Assembly: GCA_016784735.1 (NCBI GenBank)
Contig: JADHUC010000002.1
Span: 55,204 to 119,203 of the forward strand
Direction of reading: 5' to 3'
DNA length: 64,000 nt
Source: Pirellulaceae bacterium
Lineage (GTDB): Bacteria > Planctomycetota > Planctomycetia > Pirellulales > Pirellulaceae
The notes beneath the pieces were generated by a model. That model was not told the origin of the DNA and searched no databases. It saw only the letters and a program-made list of their open reading frames with translations. Shown in pieces: positions 33,204 through 42,382 of the stretch. The stretch's first letter is position 1; every line of letters starts with the position of its first letter. The translations under genes and the position numbers were made by a program.

Positions 33204-35927
33204 ATGGATCTATCAGAACTCAAGATTCGGGTCGGCGTGGGCTTCTTCTTGTCTGCAATACCTTTGGTGCTGATTTGCCCTTCGTCGTGTTCTGGCGGAA
33301 CGCCCGGGAGCGAACTCAAACACCCGGTGCTCGACCATGGCGTCCAACCGGCAAGGGCCGGGGCTTACGAAAACGCCGTCGGGCGAGTCATGGCTATGAG
33401 CGAAGGGGAAATGCTCTCTTTCGTGCCTGAGAAGCCTATCACCCGTTTCTGCTATTGCCCGAACTGCCACGGTGGATCGCAGGGGTCAGGCATATTCGCC
33501 TGGACCATCGACCGGCCGGAGGAACTCAAGTGCAATTACTGCGGCATGGTTTTCCCAAATGAGAAGTATCCCACGGACCAGGTGTTGACGGGCCAGAACC
33601 CGTTAGGCGAAACGGTCACCTATCAATACCACCAGGACCAAAGCCGGGATGACCTGCGGATCTTTATCGGGGGCCACCTCCTCCTGCACCGGCGGCAGTG
33701 GATCCTCGGTCAACTGACGGCCCTCGCCCGAGCCTACCACGCGACGCGTAAGCCCGAATACGCCCGCCGCGCCGCACTGATCCTCGATCGTATTGCCCAG
33801 GTCTACCCTCATTACCCGGTGATGCGCCAGTGGATCACTACCTTCAAATTCGGACTACAGAAGCCGCCGTATCCAGGAGCCGGCGGTCGATGGGGAAGGT
33901 GGGTTGAAAGCGAACTGCCGGCCGGCGTGATCGAAGCGTACGATCTGGTCTACGACAGTAGCGAATTCGACAGACTGTCCAAAGAGCGCGGATATGCCGT
34001 GCGCGAGAAGATCGAAAACGACTTTCTCAAGAGCACTTTTGAATATGTCAACACTTTCCCCAAACACAGCGATAACATGGCGCCGTTCTATCTTCGCACT
34101 GCGGTTCACATGGGCCGCGTGCTGAACGAGCCGCGTTATGTGCACTGGGCGTATGGCTGGCTGCTGGAGATTCTTCATGGGGGATGCTTCTACGACGGTT
34201 GCTGGAAGGAAGCGCCATCCTATCACTACCAAGTCATGGGCGGGCTGAAACGCGCCTTCGAGAGCTTCCGCGGATACACCGATCCTGCGGGCTACGTCGA
34301 CAGCGTTGACGGAAAGCGATTCGACGATCTTGATCCTGACAAGGACATCGCTTTCATGGCCAAGGCCAAAGATGCCTTCAGTCTGGTCGATTTCCCCAAC
34401 GGCCATTCTTCACCCATCCATGACACTTGGCCGAACGAGCGACGCAGCTCACCGCGCGACAGAACGATGTCGAGCATCCTTCCCGGCTACGGCCATGCCT
34501 CACTGGGCTTTGGCGAACAAGAGAACCAGATGCAGGCCCAACTCCATTTCTCCGGCGGTTATGGGCACCAGCACCGGGACGGTCTGAGCCTTTCGCTGTT
34601 CGCCAAGGGCCGAGAAATGCTCTGCGACATGGGCTACACCCACACGAGGCTACGAAACTGGTGCACGTCCACCGTTGGCCACAATACGGTCGTGATCGAC
34701 CGCACGAATCAGGCGAGCAGCGGCTCGGACGGTGACCTGCTGGCCTTCTATCCAAACGCTGACGGTGTATCGATGGTCGAGGCCGATGGCAAGCGATGTT
34801 ATCGAGACATCCAGGGGCTCGATATGTACCGTCGCATGCTCGTGCTGGTGCCGGTTTCGGCAAACGACGCCTATGTCGTCGACCTGTTCTCCGTCGCTGG
34901 CGGACAGATCCATGATTGGCTGCTGCATGGTGCCGCCGATCACGACATGAGGGCGAATTGCAGCATCGAACTCGCGACGCATTTGGAGAACATGCTGGAA
35001 GAAGGCGAAACGTGGCAGGAACCGAAAACCGAGCAGTCGAGCTTCAACCCGTACGGCGCCATAAGAGACATCGCCAAAGGCCGCACCGACAGCGACGTGA
35101 GTTTTACTTTCGCCTACACGGATAAGTCCGACACGGGCGTACATCTTCATGTGCCGGGCGGCGCCGAAACGGAGGTGTTCCTGGGACGGAGCCCCTCGGT
35201 ACGCAGGGCCGGAAGAGATTCGCAGAAGGCGTTGGATTTCTGGATGCCGCAACTCGTCCTACGTCGCACCGGTACGGGCCAAGATCCGATGCGGTCGCTT
35301 TTCGCGGTGGTCGTGGAGCCCTTCTCGGGTCGGTCGTTCATCGACAGCGTCAAACGCCTGGACGTCACCAGCGCCGACCATGGCACGGTCGCACTGCAGG
35401 TCCGTTATGGCGACACCGTCGACACGATCATCAAGACCGACGACAAACCGCCGTACCCCGACCGCGTGACCGCCGTGGGTATCCGGATCAAAGGCCGCCT
35501 GGGCATCGTCAGGCAGCGCGCCGGCCGCGTCACACGGCTCTGGCTCTTCGATGGCGAATCGCTCGAAGCCGACGCCACACGCCTCGAAATGCCAGTGGCC
35601 CGGTACGAGGGTCAGATACTGTCCGCCACCCGCCAAGCCGATGGCGCCGATCATGACGCCTTTATCACCGACGCCGAATTGCCCGTCGGCCAGGGGCTTC
35701 GCGGGGCATGGATGATCGTTACTCACGGCAATGGTTACGCACACGGCTACCCGATCGAACGCGTGGATCGGCTCGATGGCAAGACGTCCATCGTGCTGAG
35801 TATGGACCATGGGCTTAGGATAGACGGAGCAGGGACGAAGGAGGTTTACTTCCCGCGACGGACTATTGCGGGTGCAAATCGTTTCGTGATTCCGCTTTCC
35901 GCCACGCTGGCATCTCCGGTCAGCTAG
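33204..35927 (+). CDS. Heparinase II/III-like polysaccharide lyase family protein
   Basis: 907 residues from ATG 33204, preceded by TTGGAGA; earlier in-frame ATGs lie in or near the repeat element. The N-terminal hydrophobic segment (GVGFFLSAIPLVLICPSSCSGG) is a signal peptide, possibly a lipoprotein signal. A CxxC pair (FCYCPNCHG, CNYCGMVFP) suggests a small metal site, as in several planctomycete relatives. An alpha-toroid-like helical region spans about 120-420, and the beta-sandwich region opens with HFSGGYGHQHRDGLSLSLFA, containing the conserved His-rich segment of heparinase II/III proteins. Substrate unknown; a uronic-acid polysaccharide is the expected class. Confidence 0.8.
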   Translation: MDLSELKIRVGVGFFLSAIPLVLICPSSCSGGTPGSELKHPVLDHGVQPARAGAYENAVGRVMAMSEGEMLSFVPEKPITRFCYCPNCHGGSQGSGIFAWTIDRPEELKCNYCGMVFPNEKYPTDQVLTGQNPLGETVTYQYHQDQSRDDLRIFIGGHLLLHRRQWILGQLTALARAYHATRKPEYARRAALILDRIAQVYPHYPVMRQWITTFKFGLQKPPYPGAGGRWGRWVESELPAGVIEAYDLVYDSSEFDRLSKERGYAVREKIENDFLKSTFEYVNTFPKHSDNMAPFYLRTAVHMGRVLNEPRYVHWAYGWLLEILHGGCFYDGCWKEAPSYHYQVMGGLKRAFESFRGYTDPAGYVDSVDGKRFDDLDPDKDIAFMAKAKDAFSLVDFPNGHSSPIHDTWPNERRSSPRDRTMSSILPGYGHASLGFGEQENQMQAQLHFSGGYGHQHRDGLSLSLFAKGREMLCDMGYTHTRLRNWCTSTVGHNTVVIDRTNQASSGSDGDLLAFYPNADGVSMVEADGKRCYRDIQGLDMYRRMLVLVPVSANDAYVVDLFSVAGGQIHDWLLHGAADHDMRANCSIELATHLENMLEEGETWQEPKTEQSSFNPYGAIRDIAKGRTDSDVSFTFAYTDKSDTGVHLHVPGGAETEVFLGRSPSVRRAGRDSQKALDFWMPQLVLRRTGTGQDPMRSLFAVVVEPFSGRSFIDSVKRLDVTSADHGTVALQVRYGDTVDTIIKTDDKPPYPDRVTAVGIRIKGRLGIVRQRAGRVTRLWLFDGESLEADATRLEMPVARYEGQILSATRQADGADHDAFITDAELPVGQGLRGAWMIVTHGNGYAHGYPIERVDRLDGKTSIVLSMDHGLRIDGAGTKEVYFPRRTIAGANRFVIPLSATLASPVS

Positions 35928-36058
35928 CGATTGCCTGAGATTCCACCTCCGCCTCGCGCGCAAGTGGAAACTGTTGACCGGTCCGAGTATAATCCTTGTG
36001 TTGCTTCGATGAGATTCGTCCACGTCGCCTTCCATCTCCATGAATCAAGGAGCCTGTG

Positions 36059-36664
36059 ATGAGAACAACAAAACCTGCGTTGCTGCTCTCGCTGATGATT
36101 GCCGTTCTTCAAGGTGCGATTGCCTGTGGTCAGGAGAACGACAGCCGATTGGATAAGGAGCTGGAAGCAGGGCTAAACAAGCAGATCAACGAAGAGATGT
36201 TTTCCTCGTATCTGTACCTTTCCATGGCCGCCTACTTCGAGTCCGCGAATCTGCCGGGCTTCGCCAACTGGATGCGCGTACAGACACAGGAAGAGACTCG
36301 GCATGCCATGATGTTCTTCGACTACGTCAATAGACGGAACGGCCGGGTCTTGCTTACGGAAATAGAAGCCCCCCAGGTGAAATGGAAATCGCCGCTGGAC
36401 GCATTTACTGCGGCATACGAGCACGAGAAGCACATCAGCTCGCGTATTCGGTCGCTCGTAAAACACGCCCGTGGACAGAGTGACGACTCGACCGACAACT
36501 TCCTGCAATGGTTTGTAGCCGAACAGGTCGAGGAAGAAGATTCGACGTACAAAATCGTGCAACAGCTCAAGCTGGTCGGCGACGACCGGGCCGCGCTATT
36601 CCTTATCGACCGCGAGTTGGCAATGAGAGTCCTCCCACCAAACCCGGCCCCGGCGGCTCCGTAA
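36059..36664 (+). CDS. Ferritin with an export signal
   Basis: 201 residues. ATG 36059 follows AAGGAG by six bases. The first 24 residues (MRTTKPALLLSLMIAVLQGA to CGQ) are a signal peptide, possibly lipoprotein type (IACG). The remainder is an FtnA-like four-helix ferritin: LNKQINEEMFSSYLYLSMAAYFE, VQTQEETRHAMMFFDYV, AYEHEKHISSRIRSLV and FVAEQVEEEDSTYKI. Ferroxidase ligands are present (Glu in NEEMF, the E and H of EETRHA, Glu in YEHEKH, the Glu cluster of AEQVEEE). Such proteins oxidise and store iron, normally in the cytoplasm, so export is unusual. A TATAAT occurs at 35988-35993 without a convincing -35. Confidence 0.9.
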   Translation: MRTTKPALLLSLMIAVLQGAIACGQENDSRLDKELEAGLNKQINEEMFSSYLYLSMAAYFESANLPGFANWMRVQTQEETRHAMMFFDYVNRRNGRVLLTEIEAPQVKWKSPLDAFTAAYEHEKHISSRIRSLVKHARGQSDDSTDNFLQWFVAEQVEEEDSTYKIVQQLKLVGDDRAALFLIDRELAMRVLPPNPAPAAP

Positions 36665-36739
36665 ATCGAGTATCGCTGATGGTCCACTTTTAGCTCCAGA
36701 GGCGGCGCATGAACTGGGTGCGCACGAATGACTGTTGAT

Positions 36740-37165
36740 TCAATCGACGCCGGCCTCGTTTCGTTCCGGATCGGGAACCGGTAGCGAGTTGAGTTTTTCC
36801 TCCTGCATCTGTTGCGACTGCCAGACGAGAAGGCGAACGGACTTCAAGGTTACCGTTCCCTGGAAATAGCTCGTCACCTCGGGGTTCGACAGAGCCACTT
36901 CGCGCGATGGTTTCAGGACGATCCGAGCCTGGACGAGACCCGATTCATCCGCGGCCGCTTCCATTCGTGGATCGAGTCGGCCGAGACCAATGTAACCGCC
37001 TTGCCGTTGTCCGCGGATTGCGATCAGCGGTTTCCCTTTCACGACCTCGCCGGTCTTCTCGATATGAAACTCGACGTCAAAGCACAGGTCGACCGGCGCA
37101 GCGAGCCCGTCGACGGTCGATTCGACGATGCGGAAATTCCGTTCGCCAGCAGCCCCGAGAGAGAA
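36740..37165 (-). pseudogene. Truncated copy of the HEAT protein's N-terminal domain
   Basis: The minus-strand frame reads APVDLCFDVEFHIEKTGEVV then KGKPLIAIRGQRQGGYIG and ends with a proper TGA at 36740. It matches the region about 120-200 of the HEAT-repeat protein encoded at 37670 (PVDLCFTVEFKVLESGEVFA). Going upstream, an in-frame stop occurs within the palindrome at 37168-37183 and there is no ATG or good ribosome-binding site, so the N-terminus was lost when the palindromic block formed or was inserted. A GTG at 37042 could start a 100-residue product. Probably a relic. Confidence 0.6.
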
Positions 37166-37167
37166 GT

Positions 37168-37245
37168 AGCGAATTCATTCGCTTTTTGCTGTTGGCTTGG
37201 CGAATTCATTCGCTACAGTGCCATTGTGTGGCGAATGTATTCGCT
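37168..37245. promoter_or_regulatory. Three evenly spaced palindromes upstream of blaI
   Basis: GCGAATnnATTCGC palindromes lie at 37168-37183, 37199-37214 and 37230-37245, with centres exactly 31 bp apart (three helical turns). The last ends 38 bases before the BlaI ATG. BlaI/MecI-type repressors bind palindromic operators and usually repress their own operon, so these are candidate operators. They might instead be part of a repeat family. Confidence 0.55.
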
Positions 37246-37283
37246 ATTCTTCGCCATGTGTAGCCGGCAAAGGGAGTCGCTTC

Positions 37284-37673
37284 ATGCCTCGTCCGCCTTC
37301 GTCGCAACCGACGGAAGTCGAGTTGCAGATCCTCCGCATACTTTGGGGACAGGGGGCCTCGACCGCGCGCCAAATCCACAATCGCTTGGCCGATGTTCGT
37401 GACACCAACTACTCGACCACGGTCAAGATGCTGTCGGTTATGCTGGACAAGGGGCTCGTCCGACGCGATGATACGGTGCGTCCGCAGGTGTTTCGTCCCG
37501 CTGCCACGCAACAGCGCACTCAGCAACAGATGCTCAAGGATCTGATCCACAAGGTCTACGACGGCTCTGCCGGAAGCCTCGTGCTGCAGGCACTCGCATC
37601 GCAGAAGGCATCGCCGAAAGAGCTGGCAGAAATTCGCCAATTGCTGGACGAGTTGGAAGGGGGTGAAGAATGA
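37284..37673 (+). CDS. blaI: BlaI/MecI/CopY-family transcriptional repressor
   Basis: 129 residues from ATG 37284 (MPRPPSSQPTEVELQILRIL). The winged-helix DNA-binding domain has TEVELQILRILWGQGASTAR and TVKMLSVMLDKGLVRRDD, followed by the family's C-terminal dimerisation helices (QQQMLKDLIHKVYDGSAGSL). In beta-lactam systems the repressor is cleaved by a membrane M56 protease encoded next to it. Here its stop overlaps the start of a HEAT-repeat protein by ATGA, and no M56 protease gene is present. Three palindromes upstream are the likely self-operator. Confidence 0.92.
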   Translation: MPRPPSSQPTEVELQILRILWGQGASTARQIHNRLADVRDTNYSTTVKMLSVMLDKGLVRRDDTVRPQVFRPAATQQRTQQQMLKDLIHKVYDGSAGSLVLQALASQKASPKELAEIRQLLDELEGGEE

Positions 37674-40480
37674 ACGCCTTCACAACGTTTCTCGCATCCA
37701 TCAGTCTCGTCGCTGCGGCTCTGGCCATGAATCAAACGCCGCCGGCTGAATCCAAAACGCCCAAGAGCAGCGTCGCCGACGCGGAAGACGTAACGCCGGC
37801 CCCTCAATCGCCAACGGAACCTCGCCCGGAAAACGAGTCGTTGGACGATCAGGTGCGACGTGTGTTTCGATTCATGGAAATGACGGGGGGTGCCGTGATC
37901 ATAGACGGCCGTCCCGTACAAGTCTCGACAGGTTTTGGCCTCGGAATGGAACCGGACCCCTGGACGCCGCAGATCAGTGGCTGGAGCGGATCCGATCGCC
38001 AGCAGGAGTTTGCCTTGCACATGCCGCTGTGGGAGTTGACCGAACCGGTGCCGGTCGATCTATGCTTTACCGTCGAGTTTAAGGTGCTTGAGAGCGGAGA
38101 AGTGTTTGCAGGAGAGTCGATTGTCATTCCGCAAGGAAAGAAGACGAGCGGTTATTTCTCCCCGCAGGACCCCAACCGCTTCGGGAAGAAATACAACGGA
38201 TTCGTGCCCTTGACCATCACGTTGAAATCCTTCAGACCGAAGGAGCCAGAGCATTCCACGCCCACGAAGATCTGGCAAGGGACGCTGGTTTCCGAGGCTC
38301 TGCGCGCGAAGTCGTACCAGTTCAAAGCGAGCGATGCACCGTCCTTCGTGCGAGAACTGCGTAGCATGCTTTCCAAACTTGCAGGAATTGATGCCAACAC
38401 GGCGACCTCGACAGAAATGCACAAAGCGATGCAGGCGAAAGGTGTCAAAGAGCAGACGTCTTATCAGATCTACAGCATGACGTCGCTAAGTCCCTACCGC
38501 CGGAAAACGGGGGCGTCGGTATACGGGCCCGACTCGCTGGAGGCCATTCCTTTCTTGGTCAAACTGCTGGAGGACACCGATAGCCTGCCTATCAATCCAC
38601 CCGCGAATACGGCGGCCCGCAGCCTGGCGAACATAGGGCTGCCGGCGATTCCCGCGTTGATCGAGACCTTGAAGCACAAAGATCCGGCGATACGAGTACA
38701 AGTGGTCTATGTACTGAACCATATGGCGACCAATGAACGCCGTGGGGAGATGCAGCCCCTGGTTCTGTCGCACCTGATTCCGCTGTTGAGCGATGATCAT
38801 GGACCATTGCGCGAAGCGGCGGCCCATACCTTGCACCGTTTCGTGGATCCGAAAGCGGTCGCCCCACTGATCGCAGCCTTGTCCGACGAGTCTCCGAAAG
38901 TCCGGGCGAAGGCAGCGTTGGCTTTGGGATGGAATCGAGATGCACGGGCCATTCCGGCGCTTGCGAAAAACTTGAGCGACCCCGTGGACGACGTCCGCGC
39001 CGAAGCGGCGACCGCCTTGGGCAAGATCTCCAGCCCGGAATGCCTGGAACCGTTAGTCCGTGCCCTGAAGCAAGACGCGTTCTCCCGCGTGCGTCGCGAG
39101 GCCGCTTGGGGCCTTGCCTATTTGAAAGACGATCGAGCGAATTCGGTGTTACTTGCGGCGTTGAAGGACGACGCCCAAGACGTTGTCGGCGCAGCGGCTT
39201 ACGGCCTGGGAGAGCTGAAGAGCGAATCCGCAATTGTCCCGCTGATCGAAATCATGGAACGCGGCCGCAACGCTCGCAGATCGGCCGCGCGGGCTTTGAA
39301 AAAGATCACTGGCGAAGATTTTGGCGAGGATGCGGCCAAGTGGACAGCCTGGCATGAGCAGGAGAACAAAGTAGCTCGGCCCACGGACAACAACGCCCGC
39401 AGCCGATTCGTGGCCATCGAGCGGATCGCCCGCCTGTCGATGCCCGAGCAGGCGAAACAGTTGCCGCATCTATACAAGAATTTGGCCCCTCACTACATGA
39501 ACCAGTTCATCGAGGGAATCCTCAGTTGGCACCCAGAGAACATCCTCGATCGCACAAAGTCCAGCGGGCCGGGCGGCGGCCATAGGACGACATGGGAGCA
39601 GCAATTGGCCGACGCCGCGTCGGAGATGAACCCCGAGCAGGTTGCGGATAAGCTCGAAATCCGCCTGTGGCTGGACATCGCCGCGCGTAGGCGTGCGATT
39701 CAGGTGTTCAAGAAGCATGCGAATGCGACAGCGGCATTGATCGATGCGGACTTGAAATCCGGCGGAAAGCAAGCAGTGAATCGAGCCTGTGATACCATCC
39801 TCACACTGCAATTGCGATCCTTCGTCGATCGGCTCTTGACAATCTTCATGGACGATGCTGATCCGCCGGAGGGAGTCTTCCGGACACTTCTGTTCATGAG
39901 AAACATCTCGATCACGCGACCAATGCTCGAACGAGTGGAAAAGGATCCGAAGTTCCTTGTGCGGTGTGCCGGGTTGTTTCAGGGGCCGTTGTGGCGCAGG
40001 CCGGCCGAGCCAACGTTGTTGAAGCTATTGGAATCACCGGATACGGAAGTCCGTTACCACGCCGTCTATGCGTTGTATGAATGTCGCGATCCAAAGCTGG
40101 CCCCTCATGCTGTGAGACTATCAAGCGAAAAGGAAACACGCTTTCGAAGTGCTGCAGCCCAATTTGCCTCGAACTTGCCCGCGGATTCCTTCGCCGCCGT
40201 ACGCGGCAAGTTGCTGTCTCTGCTGAACGATGAGGATGAAACCGTGCGATTCGACGCGTTGCGTTGCTTTGCCGAACAGAAAGATCCGTCTGCCGGACCG
40301 GTCATTTTGAAGCTGCTCAGGCAAGACAAGCTCGACGAAGGATACAAAGTCACGGTGATGCAGGGCATGAGCAAGCTGACTGGCAGTACATTCGGCTACA
40401 GTCTTCATAACTGGGGGCCGGGCACGTCCGCTAACAAGCAGGCAATCAAGAAGTTCGAGGCGTGGTTGCGAACCAAATAG
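37670..40480 (+). CDS. Secreted HEAT-repeat protein coupled to blaI
   Basis: 936 residues; ATG 37670 overlaps the blaI stop (ATGA), implying translational coupling. Signal peptide about 1-20 (FLASISLVAAALAMNQ), then a Pro/Glu-rich stretch. A beta-rich domain at about 65-215 has VDLCFTVEFKVLESGEVFAG, and a truncated copy of it lies at 36740-37165. From about 280 onward there are many HEAT/PBS-lyase-type repeats (for example AVAPLIAALSDESPKVRAKA and PLVRALKQDAFSRVRREAAW), resuming near the C-terminus. HEAT arrays are protein-binding scaffolds. No protease motif (HExxH) is visible, so it does not replace BlaR1 catalytically. Confidence 0.85.
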   Translation: MNAFTTFLASISLVAAALAMNQTPPAESKTPKSSVADAEDVTPAPQSPTEPRPENESLDDQVRRVFRFMEMTGGAVIIDGRPVQVSTGFGLGMEPDPWTPQISGWSGSDRQQEFALHMPLWELTEPVPVDLCFTVEFKVLESGEVFAGESIVIPQGKKTSGYFSPQDPNRFGKKYNGFVPLTITLKSFRPKEPEHSTPTKIWQGTLVSEALRAKSYQFKASDAPSFVRELRSMLSKLAGIDANTATSTEMHKAMQAKGVKEQTSYQIYSMTSLSPYRRKTGASVYGPDSLEAIPFLVKLLEDTDSLPINPPANTAARSLANIGLPAIPALIETLKHKDPAIRVQVVYVLNHMATNERRGEMQPLVLSHLIPLLSDDHGPLREAAAHTLHRFVDPKAVAPLIAALSDESPKVRAKAALALGWNRDARAIPALAKNLSDPVDDVRAEAATALGKISSPECLEPLVRALKQDAFSRVRREAAWGLAYLKDDRANSVLLAALKDDAQDVVGAAAYGLGELKSESAIVPLIEIMERGRNARRSAARALKKITGEDFGEDAAKWTAWHEQENKVARPTDNNARSRFVAIERIARLSMPEQAKQLPHLYKNLAPHYMNQFIEGILSWHPENILDRTKSSGPGGGHRTTWEQQLADAASEMNPEQVADKLEIRLWLDIAARRRAIQVFKKHANATAALIDADLKSGGKQAVNRACDTILTLQLRSFVDRLLTIFMDDADPPEGVFRTLLFMRNISITRPMLERVEKDPKFLVRCAGLFQGPLWRRPAEPTLLKLLESPDTEVRYHAVYALYECRDPKLAPHAVRLSSEKETRFRSAAAQFASNLPADSFAAVRGKLLSLLNDEDETVRFDALRCFAEQKDPSAGPVILKLLRQDKLDEGYKVTVMQGMSKLTGSTFGYSLHNWGPGTSANKQAIKKFEAWLRTK

Positions 40481-40531
40481 ACAGGCGCGTGAAGTCTATA
40501 TCCCGAATGCCGTGCTTCAGAAACGCCTGTA
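40481..40531. terminator. Inverted repeat between convergent genes
   Basis: ACAGGCG (40481-40487) faces CGCCTGT (40525-40531) in the 55-base space between the HEAT gene and the oncoming oxidoreductase. A bidirectional terminator role is possible; there is no T-run. Confidence 0.35.
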
Positions 40532-40535
40532 AGCC

Positions 40536-42032
40536 TCAGACGTCTTTCGGCTTTGGCACGACAAACGGGGCCCGGTAGTCCCGCGTTAGCATCGCATTGG
40601 CTTCGTCGTTGTCGATGAACGTTTCCGACTCTGGATCGAACTTCAACAGCGGACCAATTGAGAACGGTGTTCGGTCGAGATCGACGCCGTACTTCTCGGT
40701 CTTCTCCACAATCCGTTCGAGGGTCGCCACGTTGTCGTCGAGGCTCTTGATCCGCTTGACCCGCTCCGTCAGGTCGGCGACCGAGATCTTGTCCTCTTCG
40801 CCCAGGTAGTAGGAGATGTTGCCGATATGGCTCAGGCCCGCCGAGAGGTGGCCGCAGCGTGCATCCGAATTCAGCAGCGACGGATCGTCCGCGACAACGG
40901 CATCCAGGAAGTTCCCAAAGTGGTTCCCGCTGCCCTTGAACTCCTCGGTCTTATTCCCCTCCAGATCGAACGCGGCCGAGTAGCCGTAAGTGGACTGTAC
41001 GACGTAGCCTTTGCTTCCGTGTGAAATCACGCCGACCTTGGCGCCGCGCACGGCTGGCGTATCAAGCCCGTAGGTTTCGAACACGATGCATTTATCGCCG
41101 TAATCGTAGATGGTCGTCTCGATATTGCCCGTGTCGCCGGCATCGAAAAAATTCGGATCGTTGTTTTCGATGTCGTAGCCGAGCCGACCGCCCCAGGTGA
41201 TGACCGAGTTGGGGAATCGGTCGATCGCCAGATGCCAGCGTGCGATATCCGTTTGATGCGGCCCCTGATTGCCCAGGTCGCCGTTTCCGTACATCCGCTG
41301 CCAGTGCCAGTCGTAATGGAATCTGGGCCGAGTCGGCGGCGTCAACGGCGCCGGACCACTCCACAGATTGTAGTCCACCTCTTTCGGAACCTCATACTTT
41401 CCCAGCGGTCCGATCGACTTGCGGCGTCGATAGCAGAGTCCTCTGGCGAACTTGACTTCGCCAATTCCGCCCTCATGGATGAAACGGACCGCGTTGATGT
41501 TGGAGGGGTTCGAGCGACATTGCGTTCCTACCTGGCAACACATGTTGTACTTCAACGCAGCAGCCACCAACGCTCGGCCTTCGTGGACATTGTGGCAGAT
41601 CGGCTTCTCCAGATAACAGTGCTTATTCGCCTGCATCGCCCAGACGCCACAAAGCGCGTGCCAGTGGTTGGACGACGCGTTGCTGACCACGTCCACGGCC
41701 GCATCGTCCAATGCCTCGCGCATGTCGGTCACGAACTTCGGCCGGGCCCCGCCCTGTTTCTCGGCGATCTGGTCGCACTTCGCCTCTTTCGTCGAGTCCG
41801 GGTCGCAGAGGTAGCGAATCTCCGTGCGGGGGTCGTTGAGCCATTCTTTGCAATGACTCCCCCACCCGCGACCGCCGATGCCCACTACGCAAACCCCGAT
41901 CTTCTCATTCGCGCTCGTCTGCGCCGCAGCCTGTAACGGGAGCACGCTGCCAACTCCAGCCGCCGCAGCACCGGCCGCCGTAACGGCAAACATCGAGTCT
42001 TCCAGGAAACGTCGTCGTGAAATGCGGGACAC
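40536..42032 (-). CDS. Second Tat-exported Gfo/Idh/MocA-family oxidoreductase
   Basis: 498 residues from GTG 42032 (V-SRISRRRFLEDSMFAVTAAG), preceded by GGGAGA. The frame upstream has no signal-like sequence, so GTG fits best. Twin-arginine signal, then the Rossmann motif IGVCVVGIGGRGWGSH and the EKP segment NKHCYLEKPICHN. The C-terminal half has GNGDLGNQGPHQTDIARWHL, typical of the planctomycete branch with a conserved His-rich active-site loop. Substrate unknown, probably a sugar derivative. Confidence 0.9.
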   Translation of the reverse strand: MSRISRRRFLEDSMFAVTAAGAAAAGVGSVLPLQAAAQTSANEKIGVCVVGIGGRGWGSHCKEWLNDPRTEIRYLCDPDSTKEAKCDQIAEKQGGARPKFVTDMREALDDAAVDVVSNASSNHWHALCGVWAMQANKHCYLEKPICHNVHEGRALVAAALKYNMCCQVGTQCRSNPSNINAVRFIHEGGIGEVKFARGLCYRRRKSIGPLGKYEVPKEVDYNLWSGPAPLTPPTRPRFHYDWHWQRMYGNGDLGNQGPHQTDIARWHLAIDRFPNSVITWGGRLGYDIENNDPNFFDAGDTGNIETTIYDYGDKCIVFETYGLDTPAVRGAKVGVISHGSKGYVVQSTYGYSAAFDLEGNKTEEFKGSGNHFGNFLDAVVADDPSLLNSDARCGHLSAGLSHIGNISYYLGEEDKISVADLTERVKRIKSLDDNVATLERIVEKTEKYGVDLDRTPFSIGPLLKFDPESETFIDNDEANAMLTRDYRAPFVVPKPKDV

Positions 42033-42115
42033 AGCATTCTCCCATGGATGAAAAAGGGGGTCGTGGCATCTACAATTTGACAGTTTACTTTGCAGCAATC
42101 CGGGTTTCAACTTCG

Positions 42116-42382
42116 ATGCGAACGAAACTTGACGCCCTGTTCGTAGAGAACGTCCCTGATGCTCGCCTCGGTCAAAATGTCCGCGAACGGAAGCCCCTCA
42201 TTGCGCGAAAAGCGGACGCGCACCGCACACTGAATGAACTCGGCGAAGGCTTGGGCTATGACGGTCCGACCACAAAGAAGCACGCGTGGTATCTGTTGTA
42301 TCGCACGTCAGGCCCGCGCATTTCGACAGTGCTCGCCGTTGCCAAAACGCTGGGTGTCAAGATAGACGATCTAGTGAAGTGA
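42116..42382 (+). CDS. Small protein, possibly a divergent XRE-type DNA-binding protein
   Basis: 88 residues from ATG 42116 (MRTKLDALFVENVPDARLGQ). Only the end, PRISTVLAVAKTLGVKIDDL, resembles the last helices of an XRE/Cro helix-turn-helix domain (TLLRIAKALGVSLDEL type). The preceding residues do not show the canonical recognition helix. It lies between a divergent oxidoreductase and an FMN-binding lipoprotein gene. It could be a solitary or decayed antitoxin. Confidence 0.4.
   Translation: MRTKLDALFVENVPDARLGQNVRERKPLIARKADAHRTLNELGEGLGYDGPTTKKHAWYLLYRTSGPRISTVLAVAKTLGVKIDDLVK

Noticed and set aside
35974..35993. TTGACC and TATAAT as a promoter for the ferritin gene
   Set aside because: The two boxes are only eight bases apart, too close for a sigma-70 promoter, so only the TATAAT is mentioned.
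36812..37402. 196-codon plus-strand frame upstream of blaI
   Set aside because: It runs through the palindromic block and overlaps blaI in another frame; the minus-strand reading matches a known domain instead.
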